In this document: positions 32,780-40,888 of the stretch, in pieces
How the letters are laid out: each line of letters starts with the position of its first letter
How positions within the stretch are numbered: the stretch's first letter is position 1
DNA from: Clostridia bacterium
GTDB lineage: Bacteria; Bacillota; Clostridia; Oscillospirales; Acutalibacteraceae
Assembly: GCA_017399175.1 (NCBI GenBank)
Contig: JAFQEE010000043.1
Span: 70,021 to 134,020, forward strand
Direction of reading: 5' to 3'
Length of the DNA stretch: 64,000 nt
Program-made: the position numbers and the translations under genes
The notes under the pieces: model-generated
The model's database searches: none
What the model was told of the DNA's origin: nothing
What the model saw: only the letters and a program-made list of their open reading frames with translations

Positions 32780-32787
32780 AATGAAAT

Positions 32788-32945
32788 AAATCCCTTACGG
32801 GATTTGTGAAATATGCAGTCGCATATGAAATAGCTGACACTATGAAATACGCTGCGGCGTATGAGAAATTTTTTTATTTCATATTTTGGTGATAAGGCAA
32901 AATATTTCATAATCCAAAGGATTATTTCATATTGCGTAGCAATAT
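32788..32945. repeat. Array of seven small hairpins joined by GAAAT/ATTTC links
   Basis: Seven perfect palindromes occur in a row: 32788-32805, 32811-32826, 32830-32843, 32847-32862, 32881-32905, 32909-32925 and 32929-32945. Stems all differ in sequence (AAATCCC, ATATGC, ATAG, ATACGC, ATATTTTG, ATAATCC, ATATTGC). The links read GAA(A) on the left half and TTTC on the right half, so the array is inverted around the T-rich centre at about 32863-32880. No reading frame runs through it, and nothing else is seen in 32946-33001. Confidence 0.8.
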
Positions 32946-33001
32946 TTTACTAAATATAATATAGTAATCGAAGAGATATAATTAATAATCATTTCTCATT
33001 T

Positions 33002-33029
33002 TCGCACTCTTTTTAGGGTGCGATTTTTT
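33002..33029 (+). terminator. Intrinsic terminator
   Basis: TCGCAC (33002-33007) pairs with GTGCGA (33018-33023), followed by six T. It may end a transcript carrying the hairpin array. Confidence 0.6.
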
Positions 33030-33076
33030 GTATAAAAAAAGAAAATTCCCACACACTACATGCAGGAGGAATTTAT

Positions 33077-33430
33077 ATGGATTTCTTAAAAGCGTTTTTA
33101 ATTGGTGGACTAATCTGCGTTATCGGTCAGTTGCTCATTGACCTTACAAAACTTACACCTGCACGAATTCTCGTTTCATTCGTTGTAATCGGAGTCATAC
33201 TCGGCGGACTCGGTGTTTATCAGCCGTTAGTTGATTGGGCGGGTGCAGGAGCAACTGTGCCGTTGACAGGCTTTGGTAACACTCTTGTACAAGGCACAAA
33301 AGAGGCAATCCGTGAAGACGGTGCATTGGGTATTTTAACAGGTCCGTTATCATCAGCATCTGTCGGCATTACCGTCGCAATGGTAAGCGGACTTGTAGTG
33401 TCCTTTATAACAAAACCAAAATCAAAATAA
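33077..33430 (+). CDS. spoVAE: Stage V sporulation protein AE
   Basis: SpoVA proteins form the channel that moves dipicolinic acid into the forespore. The 117-residue membrane protein has the SpoVAE pattern: MDFLKAFLIGGLICVIGQLL, a central GAGATVPLTGFGNTL-type loop and GILTGPLSSASVGIT before the last span. CAGGAGG precedes the ATG. The usual partners spoVAC and spoVAD are not adjacent, so the cluster is split in this genome. GTATA and CACACTA upstream (33030-33058) only loosely resemble a sigma-G promoter. Confidence 0.88.
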   Translation: MDFLKAFLIGGLICVIGQLLIDLTKLTPARILVSFVVIGVILGGLGVYQPLVDWAGAGATVPLTGFGNTLVQGTKEAIREDGALGILTGPLSSASVGITVAMVSGLVVSFITKPKSK

Positions 33431-33437
33431 AAACAAA

Positions 33438-33470
33438 AAGGACTGTCACAATGAACAGTCCTTAAAAATT
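33438..33470. terminator. Bidirectional terminator
   Basis: AAGGACTGT (33438-33446) pairs with ACAGTCCTT (33455-33463), with an A-rich left flank and a T-rich right flank, so it can serve both spoVAE and the converging small gene. Confidence 0.75.
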
Positions 33471-33482
33471 TTCGTGTTTTAA

Positions 33483-33662
33483 TTATGCAACAGTTTCTGA
33501 AACAAAGCTGTCATCACAGAATGAGCAAGAAACATAATTTTCAGCATCATTACCGATTACAACTCTTTTGCTGTCAACATATTTTTTGATAAGAATATAA
33601 GCTGCAACTGCAACAGCAGCAATACCAACAATAATAGCAATAACTTTCAAAGTCTTTTTCAT
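33483..33662 (-). CDS. Small membrane-anchored protein, 59 residues
   Basis: Read on the minus strand, this frame encodes a basic start (MKKTLKV), a hydrophobic span (IAIIVGIAAVAVAAYILI, about residues 8-25), Lys-Lys, and a polar end containing Cys-Ser-Phe-Cys. GGAGG stands 10 bases before the ATG, the codon use matches the window, and the gene ends at the bidirectional terminator. I do not recognise a family. It could be a single-pass membrane protein or have an uncleaved signal anchor. Confidence 0.65.
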   Translation of the reverse strand: MKKTLKVIAIIVGIAAVAVAAYILIKKYVDSKRVVIGNDAENYVSCSFCDDSFVSETVA

Positions 33663-33744
33663 AAGTGAGTTACCTCCAAGAAATTTAATACAAATATATT
33701 ATATATAAAAACATATGAAAAGTCAATGAATTATTTGTAAAAAG

Positions 33745-33772
33745 AAAAATGCCGAAGACTTTCGTCAACGGC
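33745..33772 (-). terminator. Terminator of rpsT
   Basis: On the minus strand, GCCG..GAC pairs with GTC..CGGC with two mismatched bases between, a GAAA loop and then ATTTTTC. Confidence 0.65.
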
Positions 33773-33791
33773 AAAGAACTACGTAATCTGA

Positions 33792-34049
33792 TTAAGCCTT
33801 GTTAAGCTTTGTAACGAGGGCAGACTTTTTACGAGCTGCATTATTCTTATGAAGAAGACCCTTAGCAGCAGCCTGGTCGATTTTCTTAACAGCAACCTTT
33901 ACAAGCTCGTTTTTGTCAGCAGCATTTGTTTCAATAGCAACATTTGCCTTTTTGATAGCTGTCTTAAGAGCAGAGTTAGTTGACTTATTACGCTGAGCCT
34001 TTGTCTTGTTAACGAGAACACGCTTTTTAGCTGATTTGATGTTTGGCAT
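33792..34049 (-). CDS. rpsT: 30S ribosomal protein S20
   Basis: S20 binds 16S rRNA. The 85-residue Lys/Ala-rich protein shows the family start MPNIKSAKKRVLVNKTKAQRN and ending AAARKKSALVTKLNKA (in part). AAGGAGGTG precedes the ATG on the minus strand. It is divergent from gpr, as rpsT is next to gpr in Bacillus. Confidence 0.96.
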   Translation of the reverse strand: MPNIKSAKKRVLVNKTKAQRNKSTNSALKTAIKKANVAIETNAADKNELVKVAVKKIDQAAAKGLLHKNNAARKKSALVTKLNKA

Positions 34050-34159
34050 ATCGTTACACCTCCTTCGTTATTTACAGATACATATGTTACCACGAAATAA
34101 AATAAAAATCAAGTTATTTTTTCAAATTTTTCTAAACAAATAATAAAAAGGAGAAATAT

Positions 34160-34978
34160 ATGAATATAAGAACGGATATTGCGTTGGAAAGATACGATTT
34201 ACTTCCCGAAAAGCACAGAAAAGGTGTAAAAGTCGACAAATGGAAACGAAAAAATGTAGAAATTACAAAGGTCGAAATCACAGATAAAGAGGGCGAACAA
34301 GCCATAGGTAAACCTATGGGTAAATATTTTACTGTGGAATTACCTGAGTTTTCTCACGAAAGCGAAATTGTTGATATAAGGCTTGAAATTATCACAAAAA
34401 TCATAAAAGACCTTATTCCAAATAACGCAAAAACATTTCTTGTGGCAGGAATAGGAAATGAAAATATAACGCCTGACGCATTAGGGCCTTTGTGTGCAGA
34501 AAAGATTTTTCCCACAAGGCACTTTGAAAACTTTACTGAAATTCAACAGCATTTACCCTCGCTTAATCCTGTTTCATCAATTTCAACAGGCGTCCTTGGA
34601 CAAACAGGTATTGAAACTGCCGAATATATAACCGGTATAGTAAACCTTGTAAAACCCGATTTGGTGATTATGATTGATGCTCTTGCCTCATCCGATTTGT
34701 CGGCACTTGGAAGAACTGTTCAGTTGTCCGATACAGGAATTTCACCGGGTGCAGGTGTGGGAAATTACAGAAAACGAATTGACAAAACCACTCTCGGAGT
34801 CCCTGTTGTTTCAATCGGTGTACCTACCGTAACTGATTTCCAGTATAACGACTCAATGATTGTAACACCCAAGGACATTGATATGATTATCAGTCGTGCA
34901 TCGTCATTTTTATCCCTTGCCATAAACTGTGCAATACAACCCAATATGGATGCTGAAACATTTTTAGCATTATCATAA
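34160..34978 (+). CDS. gpr: Germination protease GPR
   Basis: GPR degrades small acid-soluble spore proteins during germination. The 272-residue protein begins with the autoprocessing region NIRTDIALE, followed by VAGIGNENITPDALGPLC, SISTGVLGQTGIETAEY, IMIDALASSDLSALGRTVQL and SPGAGVGNYRK. It is shorter than the Bacillus protein by about 100 residues but covers the conserved core. AAAGGAG precedes the ATG. No clear sigma-G promoter could be picked out in the AT-rich 34050-34159 gap. Confidence 0.93.
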   Translation: MNIRTDIALERYDLLPEKHRKGVKVDKWKRKNVEITKVEITDKEGEQAIGKPMGKYFTVELPEFSHESEIVDIRLEIITKIIKDLIPNNAKTFLVAGIGNENITPDALGPLCAEKIFPTRHFENFTEIQQHLPSLNPVSSISTGVLGQTGIETAEYITGIVNLVKPDLVIMIDALASSDLSALGRTVQLSDTGISPGAGVGNYRKRIDKTTLGVPVVSIGVPTVTDFQYNDSMIVTPKDIDMIISRASSFLSLAINCAIQPNMDAETFLALS

Positions 34979-34990
34979 AAAGCATCGTTC

Positions 34991-35019
34991 CTGCATAATT
35001 TTTATTGATTATTATGCAG
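34991..35019 (+). promoter_or_regulatory. Perfect inverted repeat between gpr and spoIIP
   Basis: CTGCATAAT (34991-34999) pairs with ATTATGCAG (35011-35019) across an 11-base loop that is T-rich. There is no T-run after it, so it is either a weak terminator, an operator or a hairpin in the spoIIP leader. Confidence 0.5.
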
Positions 35020-35033
35020 AAAGAGATGATTGC

Positions 35034-36137
35034 TTGAAAAAACGGACAAACAATCACAATGATTTTTTTGACTATCTTATTATATTTATAATACCAATTA
35101 TATTGACAGTTTTTGTGTTTTCAACGGGAGTAGAAGAGTCCTTTGAGAAAATTCTTAATGCAGGAAACTTTTTTATGACTCTGCAACAGAATGACAAGAC
35201 CGATGACACCGTAAAAACAGATAATATCAATGAATTTGCTGTGTCGGATAATGTAACTGATAACAAAGTCAATTCTTCCTTTTTGTCAATTCCCAATGAT
35301 GTGTTAAGCCTTATGAAAAAGGCAGAAAAGACCTATGCAAAGTCATCCAATGACGGCAAAATTATCGAAAAAGACTGCAAAACTCATAACGCAACATCCG
35401 AATACAACGGAATTTATGTCCGTAATACCACTCTTGACCACGAAATAGATATTCCAAAATATCTTAAAGGTAAAGTCTATGCAGATATCGATAACGGTGA
35501 ACCGGCAGTACTCATTTACCATACTCATACCACCGAAACATATGAGTTGCTTGACAGGGGATTTTATACCAATGAACGAAGTTCAAGAAGTGAAAACTCA
35601 AAAGAAAATATGATAAGAATCGGTGAAGAAATCTGCAGAATGTTAGAGTCCAACGGATATAAAACCATTCACGATAAGACAATATACGATAAGGAATACA
35701 ACGGTGCATATGACCGCTCTTTTGAAAATGTAAAAAAGATTCTTATGGACAATCCGTCAATTCAGATTGTGCTTGATGTTCACCGTGATGCAATTTACCA
35801 GAAGGACGGCTCGAAAATTAAAACTGTAACTGAAATCAACGGTAAAAAGGCTGCACAGATAACCATTATAAGCGGTTGTGAAGACGGTAATGTAACGAGT
35901 TTTCCCAACTGGGAAAAGAATCTTGCCTTTGCTGTGCAGTTACAGAATAAAATGAAAAATGATAATCCTGCACTTATGCGACCTCTTTTGTTTTGTAGCC
36001 GAAGATACAATATGCACCTGACATCCTGCTCGTTGGTTGTGGAAATCGGCACAGATGCCAATACTCTTGATGAAGCAGTATATTCAGCCAAACTTTTCGG
36101 CTTATCACTTTCTGATTTTCTGGAGGATTATAAATGA
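35034..36137 (+). CDS. spoIIP: Stage II sporulation protein P
   Basis: SpoIIP is the amidase/endopeptidase that digests peptidoglycan during engulfment, with SpoIID and SpoIIM. The 367-residue protein has one N-terminal span (about residues 11-31, YLIIFIIPIILTVFVF) and the SpoIIP domain with metal-site motifs YHTHTTETY and DVHRDAI, ending CSLVVEIGTDANTLDEA. The only start is TTG 35034; an ATG six bases earlier is out of frame and stops at once. The end overlaps a 41-residue gene by four bases. Confidence 0.93.
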   Translation: MKKRTNNHNDFFDYLIIFIIPIILTVFVFSTGVEESFEKILNAGNFFMTLQQNDKTDDTVKTDNINEFAVSDNVTDNKVNSSFLSIPNDVLSLMKKAEKTYAKSSNDGKIIEKDCKTHNATSEYNGIYVRNTTLDHEIDIPKYLKGKVYADIDNGEPAVLIYHTHTTETYELLDRGFYTNERSSRSENSKENMIRIGEEICRMLESNGYKTIHDKTIYDKEYNGAYDRSFENVKKILMDNPSIQIVLDVHRDAIYQKDGSKIKTVTEINGKKAAQITIISGCEDGNVTSFPNWEKNLAFAVQLQNKMKNDNPALMRPLLFCSRRYNMHLTSCSLVVEIGTDANTLDEAVYSAKLFGLSLSDFLEDYK

Positions 36138-36259
36138 CAGAACTTTCAAAAATATTAAAAAGTTACCTCTTGTGCTTAACACTTGTGATTTTAACAACAC
36201 TTTTAATCTGTTCACTTTTTATTGCAAAAACTAACACGGATATAATGCTTTTTGGCTAA
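36134..36259 (+). CDS. 41-residue membrane peptide coupled to spoIIP
   Basis: ATG 36134 overlaps the spoIIP stop (ATGA) and has a strong GGAGG seven bases upstream. The peptide is a short polar start (MTELSKILKSY), one hydrophobic span (LLCLTLVILTTLLICSLFIA) and a polar end KTNTDIMLFG. Bacillus has an extra gene after spoIIP at this position, but I see no similarity. Coupling suggests a sporulation-time product, perhaps a partner of the engulfment machinery; that role is inference. Confidence 0.65.
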   Translation: MTELSKILKSYLLCLTLVILTTLLICSLFIAKTNTDIMLFG

Positions 36260-36265
36260 AATCGG

Positions 36266-36294
36266 TTGCAATAAAAACATATGTCGTGTATAAT
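36266..36294 (+). promoter_or_regulatory. Predicted sigma-A promoter of yhaM
   Basis: TTGCAA (36266-36271) and TATAAT (36289-36294) are 17 bases apart. The expected start near 36301 leaves a 47-base leader. Confidence 0.7.
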
Positions 36295-36347
36295 TAAAAT
36301 GAAAAGATTATGAAAGGAATTATACACGAAAGTGTTGTATATTTATT

Positions 36348-37313
36348 ATGAATTTTAAAGAAATCGGTAATAACGGACTTGTTGAGGGCTTTGCAGTCAT
36401 CAAACAGTGCGATAAGAAAATGACAAAAAACGGAAGCTATTATCTTGACCTTGTGTTATCGGATAAAGACGGTGAGATTTTTGCAAAAGTGTGGGATTAT
36501 AACGAATCAGCACACGGACAATATGATACTGACGGTTTCGTTAAAGTAAGAGGTGTAATCTCACAGTATAACGGTCATGACCAGCTTAAAATCGAAAGAA
36601 TCCGTCCTGTAATCGAAAGTGATAATGTTGATATTTCAGATTATGTCAAATCAGCGGACTATACAGGGGAGGAAATGTTCTCACATCTTCTTTCATTTGT
36701 TAATGGATTTAAGGATGATGATTTAAAGAAGATTGTTTCATATCTTCTTAACGAAAACAAAGAAAAAATCCTTTATTTTCCTGCTGCATTCCGTCTTCAC
36801 CACGCAATTCGTTGCGGACTTTTAATGCATACTGCATCAATCGTAAAACTTTGCGAAAGCGTTTGTAAGGTTTATCCCTTTGTAAATCGTGAATTGCTGA
36901 TTTCAGGTGCAATTCTCCACGATATCGCAAAAACAGTTGAATTTGATGTTAAGGAAACAGGTATCGCATCAGGATATACTGTTGAGGGCAATCTTATAGG
37001 CCACCTTGTAATGGGTGCAATGATGGTTAAAGAAGCAGGACAAAAACTCTTAATCGATAAGGAAAAATCAATGCTCTTACAGCATATGATTATCTCTCAT
37101 CACGGTGAACCTGAATTCGGTGCAGCGGTAAGACCGCTGTTCCTTGAAGCAGAACTTCTTTCACAGCTTGACTCAATGGATGCAAAGGTTTATGAAATTA
37201 TGGACGCAGTCAGCGGAATAGAAAAAGGCGAATTTACAAACCGTCTCTGGGCACTCGATGACAGAAAATTCTACAAATACAACGACGCAGAATTAAAAGT
37301 CGATTTATTATAA
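36348..37313 (+). CDS. yhaM: YhaM-family 3'-5' exoribonuclease
   Basis: YhaM trims RNA from 3' ends. The 321-residue protein has an N-terminal OB-fold (about 10-95, KMTKNGSYYLDLVLSDKDGE) and a C-terminal HD phosphohydrolase domain with RLHHAIRCGLLMHT, GAILHDIAKT and HHGEPEFGA metal ligands. There is no clear ribosome binding site; instead a 13-codon leader frame (36310-36351) ends in ATGA over the start codon, suggesting coupled translation. Confidence 0.88.
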   Translation: MNFKEIGNNGLVEGFAVIKQCDKKMTKNGSYYLDLVLSDKDGEIFAKVWDYNESAHGQYDTDGFVKVRGVISQYNGHDQLKIERIRPVIESDNVDISDYVKSADYTGEEMFSHLLSFVNGFKDDDLKKIVSYLLNENKEKILYFPAAFRLHHAIRCGLLMHTASIVKLCESVCKVYPFVNRELLISGAILHDIAKTVEFDVKETGIASGYTVEGNLIGHLVMGAMMVKEAGQKLLIDKEKSMLLQHMIISHHGEPEFGAAVRPLFLEAELLSQLDSMDAKVYEIMDAVSGIEKGEFTNRLWALDDRKFYKYNDAELKVDLL

Positions 37314-37333
37314 TACAAATTAATTGTGCTTTC

Positions 37334-37594
37334 GGTAGGGCGGGGTCTTGACCCCGCCGTTGTCAATGTAGGGACGATTCATGAATCGTCCGTTTTCAAA
37401 TGCACAAATAATTTCAATTCGGGCAATTCGTGAATTGCCCCTACAAAACTTTATTGTCATTCTGAGCGTAAGCGAAGAATCTCATAGGCTCCACCCTTGA
37501 GGGGCGCGAGCGTCCGGTGGACGCTGTATTAGCGCTGTCTGAGCCGGCAGGCGAGTAACGGAGCTGGCAAATGCGTAGCATTTGACTGAGGGGG
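37334..37594. repeat. Palindrome modules and an expanded double-hairpin repeat
   Basis: GTAGGG-palindrome modules stand at 37334-37360, 37368-37392 and (inverted) 37420-37444. A TCATTCTGAGCG module is at 37456-37482. 37487-37594 is a double-hairpin copy whose middle is expanded with GC-rich sequence that contains further short inverted repeats. No gene is seen in 37314-37620. Confidence 0.7.
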
Positions 37595-37620
37595 GTATCT
37601 GTCGGCAAAACTTTGATACC

Positions 37621-37676
37621 TTAATAAATTCTTAATAATTCTCTTTCTTTTATCTTAAACTAATTCCCGATATAAT
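37621..37676 (+). promoter_or_regulatory. Promoter of the two-component operon with direct repeats
   Basis: TATAAT (37671-37676) has only a weak -35 (TTTTAT, 37648-37653). Just upstream, TTAATA is repeated at 37621 and 37632, an 11-base spacing typical of OmpR/PhoB-type activator boxes. This fits self-activation by the regulator encoded downstream. Confidence 0.5.
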
Positions 37677-37695
37677 ACCTGTGGAGGTTGAAAAT

Positions 37696-38391
37696 ATGTA
37701 TAATATTCTTGTTTGTGATGATGAAAAAGACATTGTCAATGCACTTGACATTTATCTTAAATCAGAGGGGTACAACACCGTTCTTACATATAACGGTATG
37801 GAGGCAATCGAAAAAGTAACAACAGACGAAATTCACCTTGTAATTATGGATATTATGATGCCTGTTATGGACGGCATAACGGCAATGGTAAAAATTCGTG
37901 AAGAAAGTAATATCCCTGTAATTCTGCTGACAGCAAAAGGTGAGGACACTGATAAAATTCTCGGTCTTAATATCGGTGCTGACGATTATGTTACAAAGCC
38001 TTTTAACCCTGTTGAACTTATGGCGAGAGTCAAGTCACAACTTCGTCGTTATATGATGCTTGGCGGTGGCAAAGTCAACGAGCAAAACATCTGTATAGGC
38101 GGAATTGAACTTGATGACACAGCCAAAAAGGTGACAGTTGACGGTGAGCCTGTTTCATTAACACCGACAGAATATGATATTCTGCATCTGCTTATGAAAA
38201 CTCCGGGAAAAGTGTTTTCACCGCGAGAAATATACTCAAAAGTCTGGAAAGACAACCCCTATGGAGCAGAAAGCACAATAGCAGTACATATAAGACATCT
38301 CCGTGAAAAAATCGAAATCAACCCTGCCGAACCACGCTATTTAAAAGTCGTATGGGGACAGGGGTATAAGATTGAAAGAGGTGTCAGATAA
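37696..38391 (+). CDS. OmpR-family response regulator
   Basis: The 231-residue protein has a receiver domain with acidic pair Asp8/Asp9 (CDDE), phospho-acceptor Asp52 (VIMDIMMP), Thr79 and Lys101 (DDYVTKPF), then a winged-helix DNA-binding domain (LTPTEYDILHLLMKTPGKVF, HIRHLREKIE, VWGQGYKIE). GGAGG eight bases before ATG 37696 sets the start; a GTG 15 bases earlier overlaps that site. It shares one base with the histidine kinase gene. The signal and target genes are unknown. Confidence 0.92.
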   Translation: MYNILVCDDEKDIVNALDIYLKSEGYNTVLTYNGMEAIEKVTTDEIHLVIMDIMMPVMDGITAMVKIREESNIPVILLTAKGEDTDKILGLNIGADDYVTKPFNPVELMARVKSQLRRYMMLGGGKVNEQNICIGGIELDDTAKKVTVDGEPVSLTPTEYDILHLLMKTPGKVFSPREIYSKVWKDNPYGAESTIAVHIRHLREKIEINPAEPRYLKVVWGQGYKIERGVR

Positions 38392-40511
38392 TGAAAAACA
38401 GTTTCTTAGTAAAATGCATCGCAATTATACTCTTTGCAGTAACAATGACTACATTATTACTGTCAGGTGCGTGTATTTTTTTCGGAATCGGTTCAGAAGC
38501 ATTTGTGTCGTCAGCAAAACAACAGGCAGAGAGCAGAACTCGATTTCTTGAAAGCTTCTTGTATAATTACGAGTGGCGAATAAGCGATGGTTATGAGGAT
38601 TATATAACATACGATATAGAACACGAGTGTTCTTATAGTTCTTTTACGCCTAATTTTTCAGAGAATATTCTTTATGAGATTAAAGATGAGAATGGAAAAG
38701 TTTTTTATTCTACTATTGATGATTCAGCGGGAGAGTTATCTGTTTCTTTTGGAAGAAGTTTTTCTGTTTTAAAAGAAGAATACAGAAACAAAGATGATAT
38801 AATCAAGGAAACTTATGAGGAAGAGGAAACGAGCGTACAAACAGTAATTGAAAATACAACAGCTTCAGATACTACTGATGGTGGAATATATGAACCTGAA
38901 ATAGTTCCGAACACTTCTAAATATTATGACGACAAATCATACACAGTAACTATATGTTATAAGGCTGACCCTATTGAAAAAGACTTTATTTATTATATGG
39001 GTAAATTTTACGATTTTGTTGCTGAAAATGAATCAAAATTTTATTCTATTGCAGCAGTTTCATCAGTGCTGTCATTGTTCCTTTTCATAATTCTTCTTCG
39101 TTCTGCAGGTCACACTAAAAAATCGGAGAATATTTATGTTTCAAAATTTGATAAATTCCCTGTTGACATTTTAACAGCAATTTATGGCGGATTGACCTTC
39201 TTACTTGGTATAGGATATTATGCTTTATATGAAACTATGGATGATTGGTGGTATTATGATAGCTTCTTTTATGAAATATTGCCACTTCTAATCGTGCTTT
39301 GCATTATAGGTGTATTCATTGATTTCGCCCTACTTGCAATTCTTTTAATGACAATGTCAGTACGCTTTAAAACATCAACATTCATTAAATCAACAATAAT
39401 TTACAAGCTGATAATCCTGATATGCAAATTTTTAAAGATTATATGGAAATATTTTGTAAGGATTATAAAAGGCTTATGGAAGGCTTACAAAAAAATCAAT
39501 AAAAGAATTTGGAAATTACTGCGTAAAATACCTGCAGTATGGAAAATTGTTGTTTTTACAGCTATAGTGCTGTTGATTGATTTGACAGCATTAGCTGTTT
39601 GGGAGAGTGTAATTTTTCTTATATCATTTATTCTGTGTTCTGTTCTTTGTGTTGGAATTGTTGTGACTTCAATTCTTTTCATAGACATCAAAAACGCAAC
39701 CGAAGATATTGCAAACGGCAATGTGTATAATAAAATCAATACAAAACATCTTTTCCTTGACTTGAAAGACCACGCAGAAAACATCAATAATATAAGTGAC
39801 GGTATCCAGAAAGCGGTTGCAGAGCAGATGAAATCTGAACGCTTTAAAACTGAACTCATAACAAATGTTTCTCATGATATAAAAACTCCTTTAACATCAA
39901 TTATTAACTATGTTGACTTACTCGAAAAAGAAGAAATTAATAACGAAACAGCAAAAGAGTATATTGATGTCCTTTCTCGACAGTCCACAAGGCTCAAAAA
40001 ACTCATTGACGACTTGCTTGAAGCATCAAAAGCATCAACAGGCAATATCAATGTAAATCTTATGAAATTTGAACTTGGTATTTTGTTGTCACAAGCACTT
40101 GGCGAGTACGAAGAACGCTTTGAAAAGAATAATCTTCAGGTTATACTTAATAAAACCGATGAAACATTATTTGTGATGGCGGATAATCGTCATATGTGGC
40201 GTGTCTTTGATAATGTTCTTAATAACATCGCAAAATATGCTCAATCGGGAACAAGAGTTTATGTTGATGCAAAACGAAACGGACAGTTTGCAGAAATCAG
40301 TTTCCGCAATATCTCAAAAGACCCTCTTAATATTTCAGGTGACGAGCTTATGGAACGCTTTGTTCGTGGCGACAGTTCAAGAAACACAGAGGGTAGCGGA
40401 CTTGGACTTTCAATCGCAAAAAGCTTAACAGAAGTACAGAAAGGTAATCTTGCAATTCAAATTGACGGCGACTTGTTCAAAGTCCTACTCAAATTCCCAT
40501 TAAGTGAATAA
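38391..40511 (+). CDS. Membrane sensor histidine kinase
   Basis: In this 706-residue protein the sensor half is unusually long. A first span (about 9-31) is followed by an outer acidic domain to about 210, then several spans between about 220 and 450 and a HAMP-like segment. The kinase core has His495 (TNVSHDIKTPLTS), the N box DNVLNNIAKYAQ and G box GSGLGLSIAKSL. The Asn in NNIAKYA and the order fit the VanS/PhoR-like class. Its partner is the preceding regulator. The multi-span middle may sense membrane or wall state. Confidence 0.9.
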   Translation: MKNSFLVKCIAIILFAVTMTTLLLSGACIFFGIGSEAFVSSAKQQAESRTRFLESFLYNYEWRISDGYEDYITYDIEHECSYSSFTPNFSENILYEIKDENGKVFYSTIDDSAGELSVSFGRSFSVLKEEYRNKDDIIKETYEEEETSVQTVIENTTASDTTDGGIYEPEIVPNTSKYYDDKSYTVTICYKADPIEKDFIYYMGKFYDFVAENESKFYSIAAVSSVLSLFLFIILLRSAGHTKKSENIYVSKFDKFPVDILTAIYGGLTFLLGIGYYALYETMDDWWYYDSFFYEILPLLIVLCIIGVFIDFALLAILLMTMSVRFKTSTFIKSTIIYKLIILICKFLKIIWKYFVRIIKGLWKAYKKINKRIWKLLRKIPAVWKIVVFTAIVLLIDLTALAVWESVIFLISFILCSVLCVGIVVTSILFIDIKNATEDIANGNVYNKINTKHLFLDLKDHAENINNISDGIQKAVAEQMKSERFKTELITNVSHDIKTPLTSIINYVDLLEKEEINNETAKEYIDVLSRQSTRLKKLIDDLLEASKASTGNINVNLMKFELGILLSQALGEYEERFEKNNLQVILNKTDETLFVMADNRHMWRVFDNVLNNIAKYAQSGTRVYVDAKRNGQFAEISFRNISKDPLNISGDELMERFVRGDSSRNTEGSGLGLSIAKSLTEVQKGNLAIQIDGDLFKVLLKFPLSE

Positions 40512-40527
40512 TACAATTGAATAACTG

Positions 40528-40743
40528 CGGTATGGCGGGGTCTCTCGGCTCCCTTGAAAGGGGAGCTGTCACCGTAAGGTGACTGAGGGGTCCCCGCCGT
40601 TGTCATTTCATCAGACAAATCATAATTTATCGGGGAGATATGAAATTAAAATAGAAACAGAATCCTTGTAGGGTCGCTTCACGAAGCGACCGTTCCAAAG
40701 TGTGCAGATAACTTTATTCGGACGATTCATGAATCGCCCCTAC
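40528..40743. repeat. Nested repeat and a 106-base dispersed repeat
   Basis: A GCGGTATGGCGGGGTC...CCCCGCCGTTGTC palindrome is split by a double-hairpin copy (40546-40590, second stem GTCACC/GGTGAC); the intact palindrome is at 37334. 40616-40721 is about 90 percent identical by eye to 61255-61360. 40719-40743 is another palindrome module. GCATTTTGCGC repeats lie at 40791-40815. No gene is seen in 40512-40888. Confidence 0.75.
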
Positions 40744-40888
40744 ATTTCAACCACATTTGTTTTATTTTATAATTACGTCGCAGACCCTTCACTTTGCATT
40801 TTGCGCTTTGCACTTTACATATAACCTCCAATTTATATAATAGAATAATCCTATTTTCCTTCTTAACAAATTATTTACAAATATTTCC

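Noticed and set aside
32788..32945. Hairpin array considered as CRISPR
   Set aside because: The shared links are only 4-5 bases and the hairpins lie where spacers would be; no cas genes are present.
33029..33058. Sigma-G promoter for spoVAE
   Set aside because: The match is loose (one -10 mismatch) and the start point would fall inside the ribosome binding site, so I did not list it as a feature.
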